Shown here piece by piece: positions 26,063-33,901 of a stretch of DNA of 64,000 bases. The notes under the pieces are model-generated. The model saw nothing but the letters and a program-made list of their open reading frames with translations. It searched no databases and had not been told where the DNA came from. Origin of the DNA: CATQGW01 sp965262235 (GTDB taxonomy: Bacteria; Chloroflexota; Dehalococcoidia; Bin125); NCBI GenBank assembly GCA_965262235.1, contig OZ253504.1:248001-312000 (forward strand), given 5' to 3'. The stretch's first letter is position 1; each line of letters begins with the position of its first letter. The position numbers and the translations under genes were made by a program.

Positions 26063-28201
26063 ATGCGCCGAACCGTGCTCTCCCTCGTGACGCTGGTCGC
26101 CCTCGGCGTCGCGGCTGCGGCGTCAGTGGGGTCAGCCCAAGAGCGGGCGACGATCACCTTCCACGGCGACGTCTCGGAGGAACGCCAAGCCGAGATTCGC
26201 GCGCGCTTCGACGCCGTCGCGGACTGGTTCGACGAGACCTACGACGTCGGCGCGACCGGCCTCAGGATCCACATCGGCGCGGACCTGGAGGCGATCACAC
26301 CCGTGATCATCGCGGGTGGACAAGATGTCCCGACTTCAGGCGCCCCGTGCTTTTGGAGCAACAGCGAGGGGCACTTGCTGGTCGATGGCTGCGAAGAGCC
26401 GCTGCCGTTCGCACGGCTCAATATGAGCGGAATGATGCGGCAGCTGACCTACAGTCCAGCCGCGGTGGTCGAAGACGGGCACTCCCCAGCGGGCCCGCGC
26501 TGGCTCGTCCACGGAGCGGAGGAATATGCCGCCTCGACATTCCGTGACGCTGTGGGAGAGGCGTCAATCGACGCGGCCCGACGCGACCAGCTCGGTCACC
26601 CCGTGACGCTCAACGTTGAGACGCTCGTGCTCGCCGAACTCGAGACGGCGGCCGGCTTCTACGCCCAAAATTCACGCCCGATCGCCTGGCTGGCCGTCGA
26701 CTACCTGGTCTCGCAGGCGGGCGCCGATTCGTACGTTCAGTACTTCCGCGAGCGCGCGCAGCATGAGCGTTGGGAAGACGCCTTCGAAGCCGCATTCGGC
26801 CTCAGCGTGGGCGAATTCTATGTGGCATTCGCCGAATATCCGTCGGCGCGGCGCGAAGCGGAGCGGAATGCTGCGCGTGACGCGTGGCTCACGCACTGGT
26901 GGGCGACGGCGGCCTCCAACGGCAGAACCGCGGAAGCCACGTTCGACAGCGTCGGCCAGTTCCTGGCGTGGTACGGCGTCGATGCCCCCGCCTCGTTCAT
27001 CTTCCGGATCATGCCTGAGGTCGCGAGCCTGACGACTTGGTCGCCTGCGGATGGTCGGTATCTGACTGCATTCCGCAATGACCCCGCCACGCACCCCGAT
27101 GTTGGCGACGTGCGTCGCAATTCGGGAGTGTTCGTGACGTTCGAGGCCAACGACTCGACCGCGGCGACCTTGCCAACGGCTGTGCATCAGCGTGTGCGCC
27201 TCGAGCCGGGTTGGAATCTGGTCCCGTGGCTCGGTGCGGATGGGGCCTCACTGGCCGACATCCGCCGGGGCATCGGCGCGCTCGCGGCCGTAGCGCCCGC
27301 ACGACGCTTGGCGAGCTCCGACGCCGATCAGCGCGACCCCGATGGGCCGCTGATCAACCGCGGCGAGCTGCTCTGGGTGGCCGTCCGCGAGGCCGCAATC
27401 TTGCGGCAGGGACCGGCGCGACCGATCGGGCCGGCAGCGGTCTCCGCCGAAGCGACGCTCGAATTGCTGAACGATCCCGAGGTCGCCGAGATCGCGCAGA
27501 CGGAATTCGTGATCACGACGGAAGGCAACGTGACTGATGAACAGCTCGGCGTCATGCGTGCGCGGTTGGCCGATGCGATCGCGTTCTTCCGGGAACGATT
27601 CGATACGCCGCTGATGCTCTTCGACGTCAGCATCTTCGGACCGGAGTACCACGAGAACCTCCCCTGCGGGTCCGGTGGAGATCCACTCAAGCTCTATCTG
27701 TGGTGCGGGGAGCGGATCGTGACCGGCCTCGGGTCGGCGCCCGCCGACACTGAAACGCTCGTGCACGAGTACTTCCACGTGTTGCAGAAAGAATGGAATC
27801 GATATTTCAACGGGGAATACGGCGACGGCGCGCCGACCTGGCTGAGCGAGGGTGCGGCATTCTATTCCGAGCTGGCCTACTGGCTCGATCGAGACATCAA
27901 ATCGTACGACGACGCGTTCGCCCTGCGGGCGGAGCGATCACGCAGCGTTGCAGAGACGCTCTCGTATTTCACCACGAACTGGCGCCTCGACGACGCACCT
28001 GCCAGATACAATCTGGCGTTCCTCGCGGTCACGCAGCTCGTTGAGCGCTCGGGCGATCCCGATTCGTGGCTCAAATACTGGTACCCGTGGGAGGGGCGCA
28101 GCCAGCGCGATGTCTTCGAGGCGGCGTTCGGGATCACGCTGGAGGACTTCTATGAGGAGTTCGCGGCGTGGCGCGCGGAGCACTTCCCGCCGACCGGCTA
28201 G
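26063..28201 (+). CDS. secreted tandem peptidase-MA-like protein, paralogue of the gene at 14371
   Basis: A 712-residue protein with a signal peptide (hydrophobic h-region, then VGSAQE) and the same architecture as the 14371 gene. The N-terminal copy starts FHGDVSEERQAEIRARF and keeps GPRWLVHGAEEYAAS but lacks HExxH. The central module has LEPGWNLVPWLGADGA. The C-terminal copy has His568-Glu-Tyr-Phe-His572 and WLSEGAAFYSE. It ends FGITLEDFYEEFAAWRAE. Active extracellular zinc peptidase plus a non-catalytic copy is the inference. Divergent from the phospholipase-like gene and followed 20 nt later by the NfeD-type gene. Confidence 0.75.
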   Translation: MRRTVLSLVTLVALGVAAAASVGSAQERATITFHGDVSEERQAEIRARFDAVADWFDETYDVGATGLRIHIGADLEAITPVIIAGGQDVPTSGAPCFWSNSEGHLLVDGCEEPLPFARLNMSGMMRQLTYSPAAVVEDGHSPAGPRWLVHGAEEYAASTFRDAVGEASIDAARRDQLGHPVTLNVETLVLAELETAAGFYAQNSRPIAWLAVDYLVSQAGADSYVQYFRERAQHERWEDAFEAAFGLSVGEFYVAFAEYPSARREAERNAARDAWLTHWWATAASNGRTAEATFDSVGQFLAWYGVDAPASFIFRIMPEVASLTTWSPADGRYLTAFRNDPATHPDVGDVRRNSGVFVTFEANDSTAATLPTAVHQRVRLEPGWNLVPWLGADGASLADIRRGIGALAAVAPARRLASSDADQRDPDGPLINRGELLWVAVREAAILRQGPARPIGPAAVSAEATLELLNDPEVAEIAQTEFVITTEGNVTDEQLGVMRARLADAIAFFRERFDTPLMLFDVSIFGPEYHENLPCGSGGDPLKLYLWCGERIVTGLGSAPADTETLVHEYFHVLQKEWNRYFNGEYGDGAPTWLSEGAAFYSELAYWLDRDIKSYDDAFALRAERSRSVAETLSYFTTNWRLDDAPARYNLAFLAVTQLVERSGDPDSWLKYWYPWEGRSQRDVFEAAFGITLEDFYEEFAAWRAEHFPPTG

Positions 28202-28209
28202 CGCCGAAC

Positions 28210-28215
28210 TATGCT
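28210..28215 (+). promoter_or_regulatory. -10-like TATGCT adjacent to the 28222 start
   Basis: TATGCT ends 6 nt before the ATG at 28222, again without Shine-Dalgarno. It lies 8 nt after the stop of the preceding gene, so the NfeD gene may have its own leaderless promoter. Confidence 0.45.
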
Positions 28216-28221
28216 CGGTGT

Positions 28222-29613
28222 ATGAGCACGACTCGAACGCGCCTGCGACGCGCGCGCCTGATGGCCTGGTCGTTCCTGATCGTTCTCGGCATCACGCTGG
28301 CCGCCTGCGGCGACGAGACGCCCCAGGGCGCGGTGCACGTCTCCCGCCTCGCCGATGACATCGGCCCGGTCTCGGAGAACTTCATCGATCGCGCGCTCGA
28401 CCGCGCGGAGGAGGAGGGAGCCGTCGCCTGGGTGCTGATGCTCGACACGCCCGGCGGGCTGATCACCTCAACCGACGAAATCGTACAGCGCATCCTCGCG
28501 GCCGAGGTGCCGGTCGTAGTCTTCGTCAGCCCCGCCGGCGCGCGGGCGGCCTCGGCCGGCACCTTCATCACGATGGCGTCGCACATCGCGGCGATGGCCC
28601 CCAACACGCAGATCGGGGCGGCGCATCCCGTCGCCGGCGGCGGCGACGACATCGAGGGCGACCTCAACAAGAAGATCACCAACGACACGGCGGCCGACAT
28701 TCGCGGCATCGCCAAGGTGCGCGGCCGCAACCAGGAGTGGGCCGAAGAGGCGGTGCGCGAGTCCGTCTCGATCACCGGCGATGAAGCGGTCGTGCTCAAT
28801 GTGGTCGACCTCGTGGCGAACGACCTCGAAGATCTGCTGGCGAAGATCGACGGCTGGGAGGTGCAGGTGCGTCCCGATGGCCCGATGGTCGCGCTGCAGA
28901 TCGCCAACGCGCCGCGGGTCGAGACGAACTACACGGTGGCGGAGAAGATTCTCGACGTGATCGCGAATCCAAACGTCGCGTTCATCCTGCTCGGCCTCGG
29001 GCAGTTGGCGCTGATCATCGAGCTGTGGTCGCCGGGACTGGTGGGACCCGGCATCTTCGGCGTGATCATGCTGATCGCCGGCTTCTTCGCGCTCGGGCCG
29101 CTCGACGCTAACCCGGCCGGCATCGCCCTGATCGTGCTGGCGCTGGTGCTGTTCGCCGCTGAGATTTTCGTCGTCGGCTTCGGCGTGCTGGGGATCGGCG
29201 GGATCATCTCGCTGCTGCTCGGCGGGTTAATTCTGTTCAGCGACACGTCGGTCGATGCGCAGGGCGTCTCGATCTGGGCGCTGGCCGTGATCGGCTCGAT
29301 CGCCGGCTCGCTGATCCTGGTCCTCGGCCTGATGCTCGCGGTCGACCGGCGCAAGCCCGCCTGGACGCCGGCCGGCGTGGGCAACAACCTGATCGGGAAT
29401 CTCGGCACGACGCACACGGTCGTGACCGGCAGCGGGACGGTCCAGCTGGATGCGGAGCTGTGGTCGGCGCGTACCGCATCACACCGAATTCCGCGTTCGA
29501 CCCCCGTGCGCGTCGTCGAGATGGACGGGCTGATGGTCGTTGTCGAGCCGATGGTGCCGGTCGATGCCGTGGAGACGGAGACGCTGGGCGATGGCGCAGT
29601 CCGCGAAGGCTGA
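28222..29613 (+). CDS. NfeD-family membrane-bound serine protease (ClpP-class)
   Basis: A 463-residue NfeD1b-type protein. The N-terminus is a lipoprotein or signal sequence with LAAC lipobox. A ClpP/crotonase-like protease domain follows: VLMLDTPGGL, the catalytic-Ser region AGARAASAGTFI, and RNQEWAEEAVRESVSIT. Several membrane segments (roughly residues 245-385) and a C-terminal OB-like NfeD domain with VRVVEMDGLMVVVEP complete it. The ATG at 28222 is preferred to codons upstream that lie inside the previous gene. The family processes stomatin-type proteins; no stomatin gene is adjacent here. Confidence 0.9.
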   Translation: MSTTRTRLRRARLMAWSFLIVLGITLAACGDETPQGAVHVSRLADDIGPVSENFIDRALDRAEEEGAVAWVLMLDTPGGLITSTDEIVQRILAAEVPVVVFVSPAGARAASAGTFITMASHIAAMAPNTQIGAAHPVAGGGDDIEGDLNKKITNDTAADIRGIAKVRGRNQEWAEEAVRESVSITGDEAVVLNVVDLVANDLEDLLAKIDGWEVQVRPDGPMVALQIANAPRVETNYTVAEKILDVIANPNVAFILLGLGQLALIIELWSPGLVGPGIFGVIMLIAGFFALGPLDANPAGIALIVLALVLFAAEIFVVGFGVLGIGGIISLLLGGLILFSDTSVDAQGVSIWALAVIGSIAGSLILVLGLMLAVDRRKPAWTPAGVGNNLIGNLGTTHTVVTGSGTVQLDAELWSARTASHRIPRSTPVRVVEMDGLMVVVEPMVPVDAVETETLGDGAVREG

Positions 29614-29980
29614 AGCGGAACGCTGGGCAGCCTGTTTTGACGAACTGGCGGAGCCCGAACAGGCGACCGCGCTGGCGGTTCGCGACGTTGTGCGACAAGT
29701 CGTGCGCGAGCGCGCCCCGCAGGCCAAGGAAGCGGTCAAGTGGGGCTACGCGGCCTGGGCATTGGGCGCCAAGGGCGGCCGCAACATGTGCAGCATCATG
29801 GGTGCAAAAGGCTACGTCAGGCTCCAGTTCTTCCGCGGCGCCGAGCTCGACGACCCCAGCTCCGCGCTAGAAGGCACAGGCAAAGCCATGCGCCACCTCA
29901 AGGTCCGCTGCGATCAGCCATTTCCCGAAGAGACCCTGCGCTCGCTTGTGACGGCTGCGATCGCGTTGCACGCCCGCTAG
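29591..29980 (+). CDS. DUF1801-family protein
   Basis: A 129-residue YdhG-like protein: an N-terminal helical region, EAVKWGYAAWALG, then MCSIMGAKGYVRLQFFRGAELDDP and a final GKAMRHLKVRCDQPF, the family's characteristic mixed alpha/beta core. The ATG lies inside the end of the NfeD gene (23-nt overlap), indicating translational coupling. Function of the family is unknown. Confidence 0.82.
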   Translation: MAQSAKAEAERWAACFDELAEPEQATALAVRDVVRQVVRERAPQAKEAVKWGYAAWALGAKGGRNMCSIMGAKGYVRLQFFRGAELDDPSSALEGTGKAMRHLKVRCDQPFPEETLRSLVTAAIALHAR

Positions 29981-30017
29981 CAGCAGCGTGCTGAAAAACC
30001 CCAACGCGTCCGCTCTT

Positions 30018-30165
30018 TCTCTCCCCCCGCACCGCGGGGGGAGATGTCACGTAGTGGCAGAGGGGGGCCCGGCCGTGCCGGAGCAGATACGCCACGCCGT
30101 TGCGTCGGGGGCAACAGGCCCCCCTCTGCCTTCGGCATCTCCCCCCGCGGTGCGGGGGGAGAGAG
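30018..30165. repeat. long inverted repeat of the CTCCCCCC/GGGGGGAG family
   Basis: Left arm 30018-30067 contains CTCCCCCCGC-AC-GCGGGGGGAG followed by GATGTCACGTAGTGGCAG and GGGGGG. The right arm 30119-30165 carries the complementary order. The left arm resembles the 18167-18213 and 18390-18440 elements, so at least four related units exist in this window. Confidence 0.85.
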
Positions 30166-30293
30166 GCGAGCGCCAACAGGCGGACTTTTCCGGCAGCCTG
30201 CTAGGGCGGCTCCCTCACCAGATAGGCGACGCGTGGACAACCACCGGCGCTGCAATTGACACGTTCGTAACGGTGAACGGGGAGGGCAGCCAC

Positions 30294-30476
30294 AAGGGCT
30301 GCCCCTACACGGATAGTGCGTCCGGGAACGGGGGGGGCAGAACGGTTGCGCATACATGGGCTGTGCGTTCAGCAAACGGGGAGGGAAACCGCGCGCGTCG
30401 GCTCGACACGAACACGTTGTTCAGCGGTCACGTCCCTCGCGCCGACCCTCACCGCTCCCCTGTAGGGGCAACCCGT
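30294..30476. repeat. ~183 bp repeat, left copy flanking the IS
   Basis: Begins AAGGGCTGCCCCTACA and ends with an imperfect complement TGTAGGGGCAACCCGT, so it has terminal inverted repeats like a small non-autonomous element. A nearly identical copy lies on the other side of the IS at a constant offset of 2080 bp. Confidence 0.9.
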
Positions 30477-32372
30477 GGAGCCTGTCTCAGTAGCGGGGCA
30501 GCGGTTGCGCGGCGGGTTGGGGGCTGATGCTCGCGGACGGGGTGCGGGGGTGCGTGGCGCTGGCGCCGGTGGGATCGAGGGCGTCGGTGGTCTTGAGGGC
30601 GGGGATTAGCCAGCCGGGGCGTAGCGCGCGCGGCTGATCGACTTGCCGCTCAGCGCCTTGGCGAGCGTGCGCAGGTTGAAGGCGACCGCCAGCAGGGTCC
30701 ACTCGCTGCGCACGGCCTCAAGTCCGCGCAGCAGGAAGCGGCGGCCGGCCTGCTGCTCCTTGATGATCCCGAAGACCGGTTCGATCAGCTGTTTGCGCCG
30801 CCGAAACGCGTCGCGCGCCGCCGCCGTCTGCATCCAGTGACGGTGCGCCGTGAGCGCGTCGGCGTGCAGCGAGACCTCGATCCGGCGTCCCCGCTGGCTG
30901 GTCGTACAGCGACCGAAGGCGGGACACGCCAGGCAGTCCGCGGCCGCGGCCGCGTAGACCCGCACGGAGGCTCGCTTGCGCCGATGCTTGACCCGCTGGA
31001 AGCGCAGCAACCGGCCCTCGGGACACTGGTAGCAGTCGGCGCCGGGGTCGTAGGCGAAGCGGCTGTGGTGGTAGGGGTGCGCGGTCGGACAGCGCGCTTC
31101 GGGGATCGCCACGGGCGTCGCGCGCGCGGCGCAGGCGGCCAGGTTGGCGGCCGAAAAGTAACCGGCGTCGGCCAGGGTCAGTCCCGCAGCGGGGCCGCCG
31201 GACTGCTCGGCGGCCTCGATCATCGGCAGCAGCTGGGCCTGGTCGGTGGGGTCCTGGGTGACGTCCGCGGCGGTGATCAACAGTCCGCCGCTGCGAGTCC
31301 TGGCCCCGTCCGCGCCGCCAGCTTCCCCGCCGCCGCCGCCGCAGTCCTCGCCCGGCTCCTGATCGCCCTCGCCCTCGCTGCCAACGCCCTCGCCGCCCTC
31401 GTTGCCAACGTCCTCGCCCTTGCTGCTTCGGTCCGCCCTGTCCTCGTCGCCAATGTGCTCGCCGCCGCCGGCGTGCTCGTCGTGCCCCGCGCTGACCGCA
31501 TCCGCGAGCGGCCCAGCCGCGCCGGCCTCATAGCGGACCGTGACCGCCATCGCCTGCGCGTTGTATCCGGTCAGATAGCCGCCGGCGGCGCGCAGCAGCC
31601 GCGCGTCCGGGTCGGTCAGGTTGACGTGCCGGCGCTCGCTCGCCGCCAGCGCCTGGCGGGCCGCCAGAACCTCCGCGCGCAGCCGCTGCGCTTCGGCCAG
31701 GTCGGTCGGCAGCCGCGGCGACTGCGGCTCGTCGCCGGCCTCGTTCTGCGCCTCCAGGTCCGCGATCGCCCGCTCCGTGCGCTCCAGCAGCCGCTCCAGC
31801 TGCTGCGCGTCGTAGGTCCGCGAGGACGACGCCGAGCCCGCCACTTTGGTCCCGTCGACCGCCTGCAGCGCCCAGTCGACCAGGCCCAGCCGCGCTGCGA
31901 TCTGGACCGTGTGGCGCAGCAGCCCGCGCAGCTGGTTGCGGTGCTCTCGGTAGAAGCGCCAGAGCGTGTTGTGGTCCGGCTGCTGGTAGCCGCTCAGCCA
32001 TTGCAGCGCCAGCTGCTCGCGGCAGGCTGTCTCGAGTCGCCGCGAAGAGCGCACCCCGGTCATGAACCCGTAGAGCCAGATGCCCAGCAGCGCGCGCGGG
32101 TGATAGGCCGGCGCGCCCAGCGCTTGGCCGCCCAGGTCGACGCCCAGCTCGGCCCACTCCGCCGTTGTCAGACTGTCCACCAGCGCCGCCACCAGCCGCG
32201 CCGGATGGTCGTCAGCCAACACCTCGTCCAACGACGGCGGCATCAGCCAGACTTGCTCGCGGTCCCAGTCTCGCCACGGCATCGCGCCCCTCCGACCCAG
32301 CCTCAGCGGCGCGGCCGATCCGCCCGCGTCCGCCCCTCACGACGCACAAAGCCTACTTCTGAGACAGGCTCC
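30477..32372 (-). mobile_element. IS1182-like insertion sequence, about 1.9 kb
   Basis: Bounded by GGAGCCTGTCTCAG at 30477-30490 and its exact complement at 32359-32372 (14 bp), with a single transposase gene between them. Size fits IS1182-family elements. It is intact: both ends and a full transposase are present. Flanked on both sides by copies of the ~183 bp repeat. No unambiguous target duplication is visible at the junctions. Confidence 0.9.
30606..32282 (-). CDS. IS1182-family DDE transposase
   Basis: A 558-residue protein. N-terminal DUF772-like region includes PRALLGIWLYGFMTGVRSSRRLE and WLSGYQQPDHNTLWRF. DDE positions: Asp in AVDGTKVAG, Asp in LADAGYFSA and Glu in RRKQLIEPVFGIIKEQQ, followed by FLLRGLEAV. 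The Cys cluster (CYQCPEG, CLACPAFGRC) is typical of the family. Roughly residues 264-330 are a Gly/Glu/Asp-rich low-complexity insertion between the first and second catalytic Asp. No frameshift is evident. Confidence 0.95.
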   Translation of the reverse strand: MPWRDWDREQVWLMPPSLDEVLADDHPARLVAALVDSLTTAEWAELGVDLGGQALGAPAYHPRALLGIWLYGFMTGVRSSRRLETACREQLALQWLSGYQQPDHNTLWRFYREHRNQLRGLLRHTVQIAARLGLVDWALQAVDGTKVAGSASSSRTYDAQQLERLLERTERAIADLEAQNEAGDEPQSPRLPTDLAEAQRLRAEVLAARQALAASERRHVNLTDPDARLLRAAGGYLTGYNAQAMAVTVRYEAGAAGPLADAVSAGHDEHAGGGEHIGDEDRADRSSKGEDVGNEGGEGVGSEGEGDQEPGEDCGGGGGEAGGADGARTRSGGLLITAADVTQDPTDQAQLLPMIEAAEQSGGPAAGLTLADAGYFSAANLAACAARATPVAIPEARCPTAHPYHHSRFAYDPGADCYQCPEGRLLRFQRVKHRRKRASVRVYAAAAADCLACPAFGRCTTSQRGRRIEVSLHADALTAHRHWMQTAAARDAFRRRKQLIEPVFGIIKEQQAGRRFLLRGLEAVRSEWTLLAVAFNLRTLAKALSGKSISRARYAPAG

Positions 32373-32376
32373 TTGT

Positions 32377-32556
32377 GGCTGCCCCTACACGGATAGTGCG
32401 TCCGGGAACGGGGGGGGCAGAACGGTTGCGCATACATGGGCTGTGCGTTCAGCAAACGGGGAGGGAAACCGCGCGGGTCGGCTCGACACGAACACGTTGT
32501 TCAGCGGTCACGTCCCTCGCGCCGACCCTCACCGCTCCCCTGTAGGGGCAGCCCTT
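32377..32556. repeat. ~180 bp repeat, right copy
   Basis: Near-identical to 30297-30476 with about three substitutions seen by eye. It ends TGTAGGGGCAGCCCTT, a better complement of its start than the left copy, and abuts the small inverted-repeat element at 32557. Confidence 0.9.
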
Positions 32557-32658
32557 GGAGCCAGTCTCAAAAGTCCGGATTCGGCGGGATGCCCGAGCCT
32601 CCACCAGATAGGGGCGGGTGGGCGACGGAGCGATTTTGGGACTTATGAGACAGGCTCC
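32557..32658. mobile_element. MITE-like element with IS-related ends, ~102 bp
   Basis: Left end reads GGAGCCAGTCTCAAAAGTCC; the right end, complemented, reads GGAGCCTGTCTCATAAGTCC: 20 bp with two mismatches, and the first 13 positions match the IS ends at 30477/32372 except one. It has no coding capacity, so it could be a non-autonomous relative moved by the neighbouring transposase. The same TTGTGGCTGCCC follows its right end and that of the IS. Confidence 0.8.
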
Positions 32659-32714
32659 TTGTGGCTGCCCATTCCGCGTTCGCGGGCGGCGGCTGGCGCT
32701 CAGGCGCGCCGCGG

Positions 32715-33083
32715 CTAGTAGGAGTGAATCGCGCGCTTGGCGTTGCGCTGGCGCTCGGGGATGCGCGCGGCGCGGCCGGTGCGGCCGCGCAGGTAGTAGA
32801 GACGCGAGCGACGCACACGCCCGCGACGTGTCACCTCGACGCGCTCGACGCGCGGTGAGTGGTAGAGAAACGTGCGCTCGACGCCGATGCCCTGCGTCAC
32901 CCGGCGGACCGTGAAGTTGCTCGATGAGCCCTGCTTCTTACGCCGAATCACGACACCCTCGAAGACCTGCGTGCGCTCGCGCTCGCCTTCGACGACCTTC
33001 GCGTGCACGCGCACTGTGTCGCCAGCCTGGAATTCTTCGATCTGGGGATTGCGTTTGAGAGTCAGGAGATCAGAGCGGTCCAT
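32715..33083 (-). CDS. rplS: 50S ribosomal protein L19
   Basis: Full-length bL19 (122 residues): QAGDTVRVHAKVVEGERERTQ-type core, VFEGVVIRRK, FTVRRVTQGIGVERTFLYHSP, VTRRGRVRRSRLYYLRGRTGRAARI. The GGGG Shine-Dalgarno 7 nt upstream fits the ATG at 33083; an ATG at 33089 would overlap it. It lies 44 nt downstream of trmD, the usual order, though rpsP and rimM are missing here. Confidence 0.96.
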   Translation of the reverse strand: MDRSDLLTLKRNPQIEEFQAGDTVRVHAKVVEGERERTQVFEGVVIRRKKQGSSSNFTVRRVTQGIGVERTFLYHSPRVERVEVTRRGRVRRSRLYYLRGRTGRAARIPERQRNAKRAIHSY

Positions 33084-33126
33084 CGGCATTCCCCTTTGCG
33101 TGTTGCCAGTGTACGCACCGATCTGG

Positions 33127-33855
33127 CTATGTGTCTTGCGGACCGTCCGACCCTGTGTCGTGCACGGGGCGCTGACCGGATTGCTCGAGCAGATCGGGGC
33201 GACGCTCGCGCGTGCGCTCGATCTGCTGTTCTCGACGCCAGCGCGCGATCGCGCCGTGATCGCCGCTGAGCAGCACATCGGGCACCCGCCAGCCGCAGTA
33301 TTCGGCGGGCCGCGTGTAGTGCGGATACTCCAGCAGCGACTCCGAGAACGACTCCTCGATCGGCGACTGCGCCGAACCGAGCGCGCCCGGCTGGAGCCGC
33401 ACCAGCGCGTCGACCAGCACCACCGCCGCCGGCTCTCCGCCGCTGAGCACGTAGTCGCCGATCGAGATCTCCTCATCGGCGAGGTGCTCGCGGACGCGCT
33501 CATCGATCCCTTCGTAGCGCGCGCAGAGCAGGATCAGCCGCTCTTCACCCGCGAGCCGCCGCACAGTCGCCTGGTCGAGCCGCCGGCCCTGCGGCGTGAG
33601 CAGGATCACGCGTCCGACCGGCGCTTGCTCCTGAACCTGCTCGATCGCGCGAAACCACGGCTCCGGACGCATCACCATGCCCGGGCCGCCGCCGTAGGGC
33701 GCGTCGTCGACCGTGCGGTGGCGATCGGTCGTGAACTCGCGCAGGTCGTGGAGCTGGAGCTCCACGACCCCCGAGTCGCGGGCGCGACGGATGATGCTGG
33801 CCTCGAACGCGCCCGCGATCAGCTCGGGGAAGATCGAGACGATGTCGATGCGCAC
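33127..33855 (-). CDS. trmD: tRNA (guanine-N1)-methyltransferase
   Basis: Methylates G37 in tRNAs. SPOUT family with the knot motifs DAPYGGGPGMVM, LLTPQGRRLDQ, CARYEGIDERV, EISIGDYVLSGGE and PHYTRPAEYCGW. The GTG at 33855 gives VRIDIVSIFPEL, the standard N-terminus (242 residues). It follows ftsZ by 46 nt, joining a translation pair to the division cluster. Confidence 0.96.
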   Translation of the reverse strand: MRIDIVSIFPELIAGAFEASIIRRARDSGVVELQLHDLREFTTDRHRTVDDAPYGGGPGMVMRPEPWFRAIEQVQEQAPVGRVILLTPQGRRLDQATVRRLAGEERLILLCARYEGIDERVREHLADEEISIGDYVLSGGEPAAVVLVDALVRLQPGALGSAQSPIEESFSESLLEYPHYTRPAEYCGWRVPDVLLSGDHGAIARWRREQQIERTRERRPDLLEQSGQRPVHDTGSDGPQDT

Positions 33856-33901
33856 GGCGCGGCGCTCCAAACGTTGCCTTGGGCGTTCGCGGCCGTCCCG
33901 C

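Noticed and set aside
30837..32396. 519-residue plus-strand open frame over the IS
   Set aside because: It is antisense to the transposase, which has DDE residues, terminal repeats and family motifs. The plus frame is an artefact of high GC.
32715..33503. Extended 262-residue form of L19
   Set aside because: The N-terminal 140 residues are the out-of-frame 3' end of trmD; L19 starts at 33083 with a good ribosome site.
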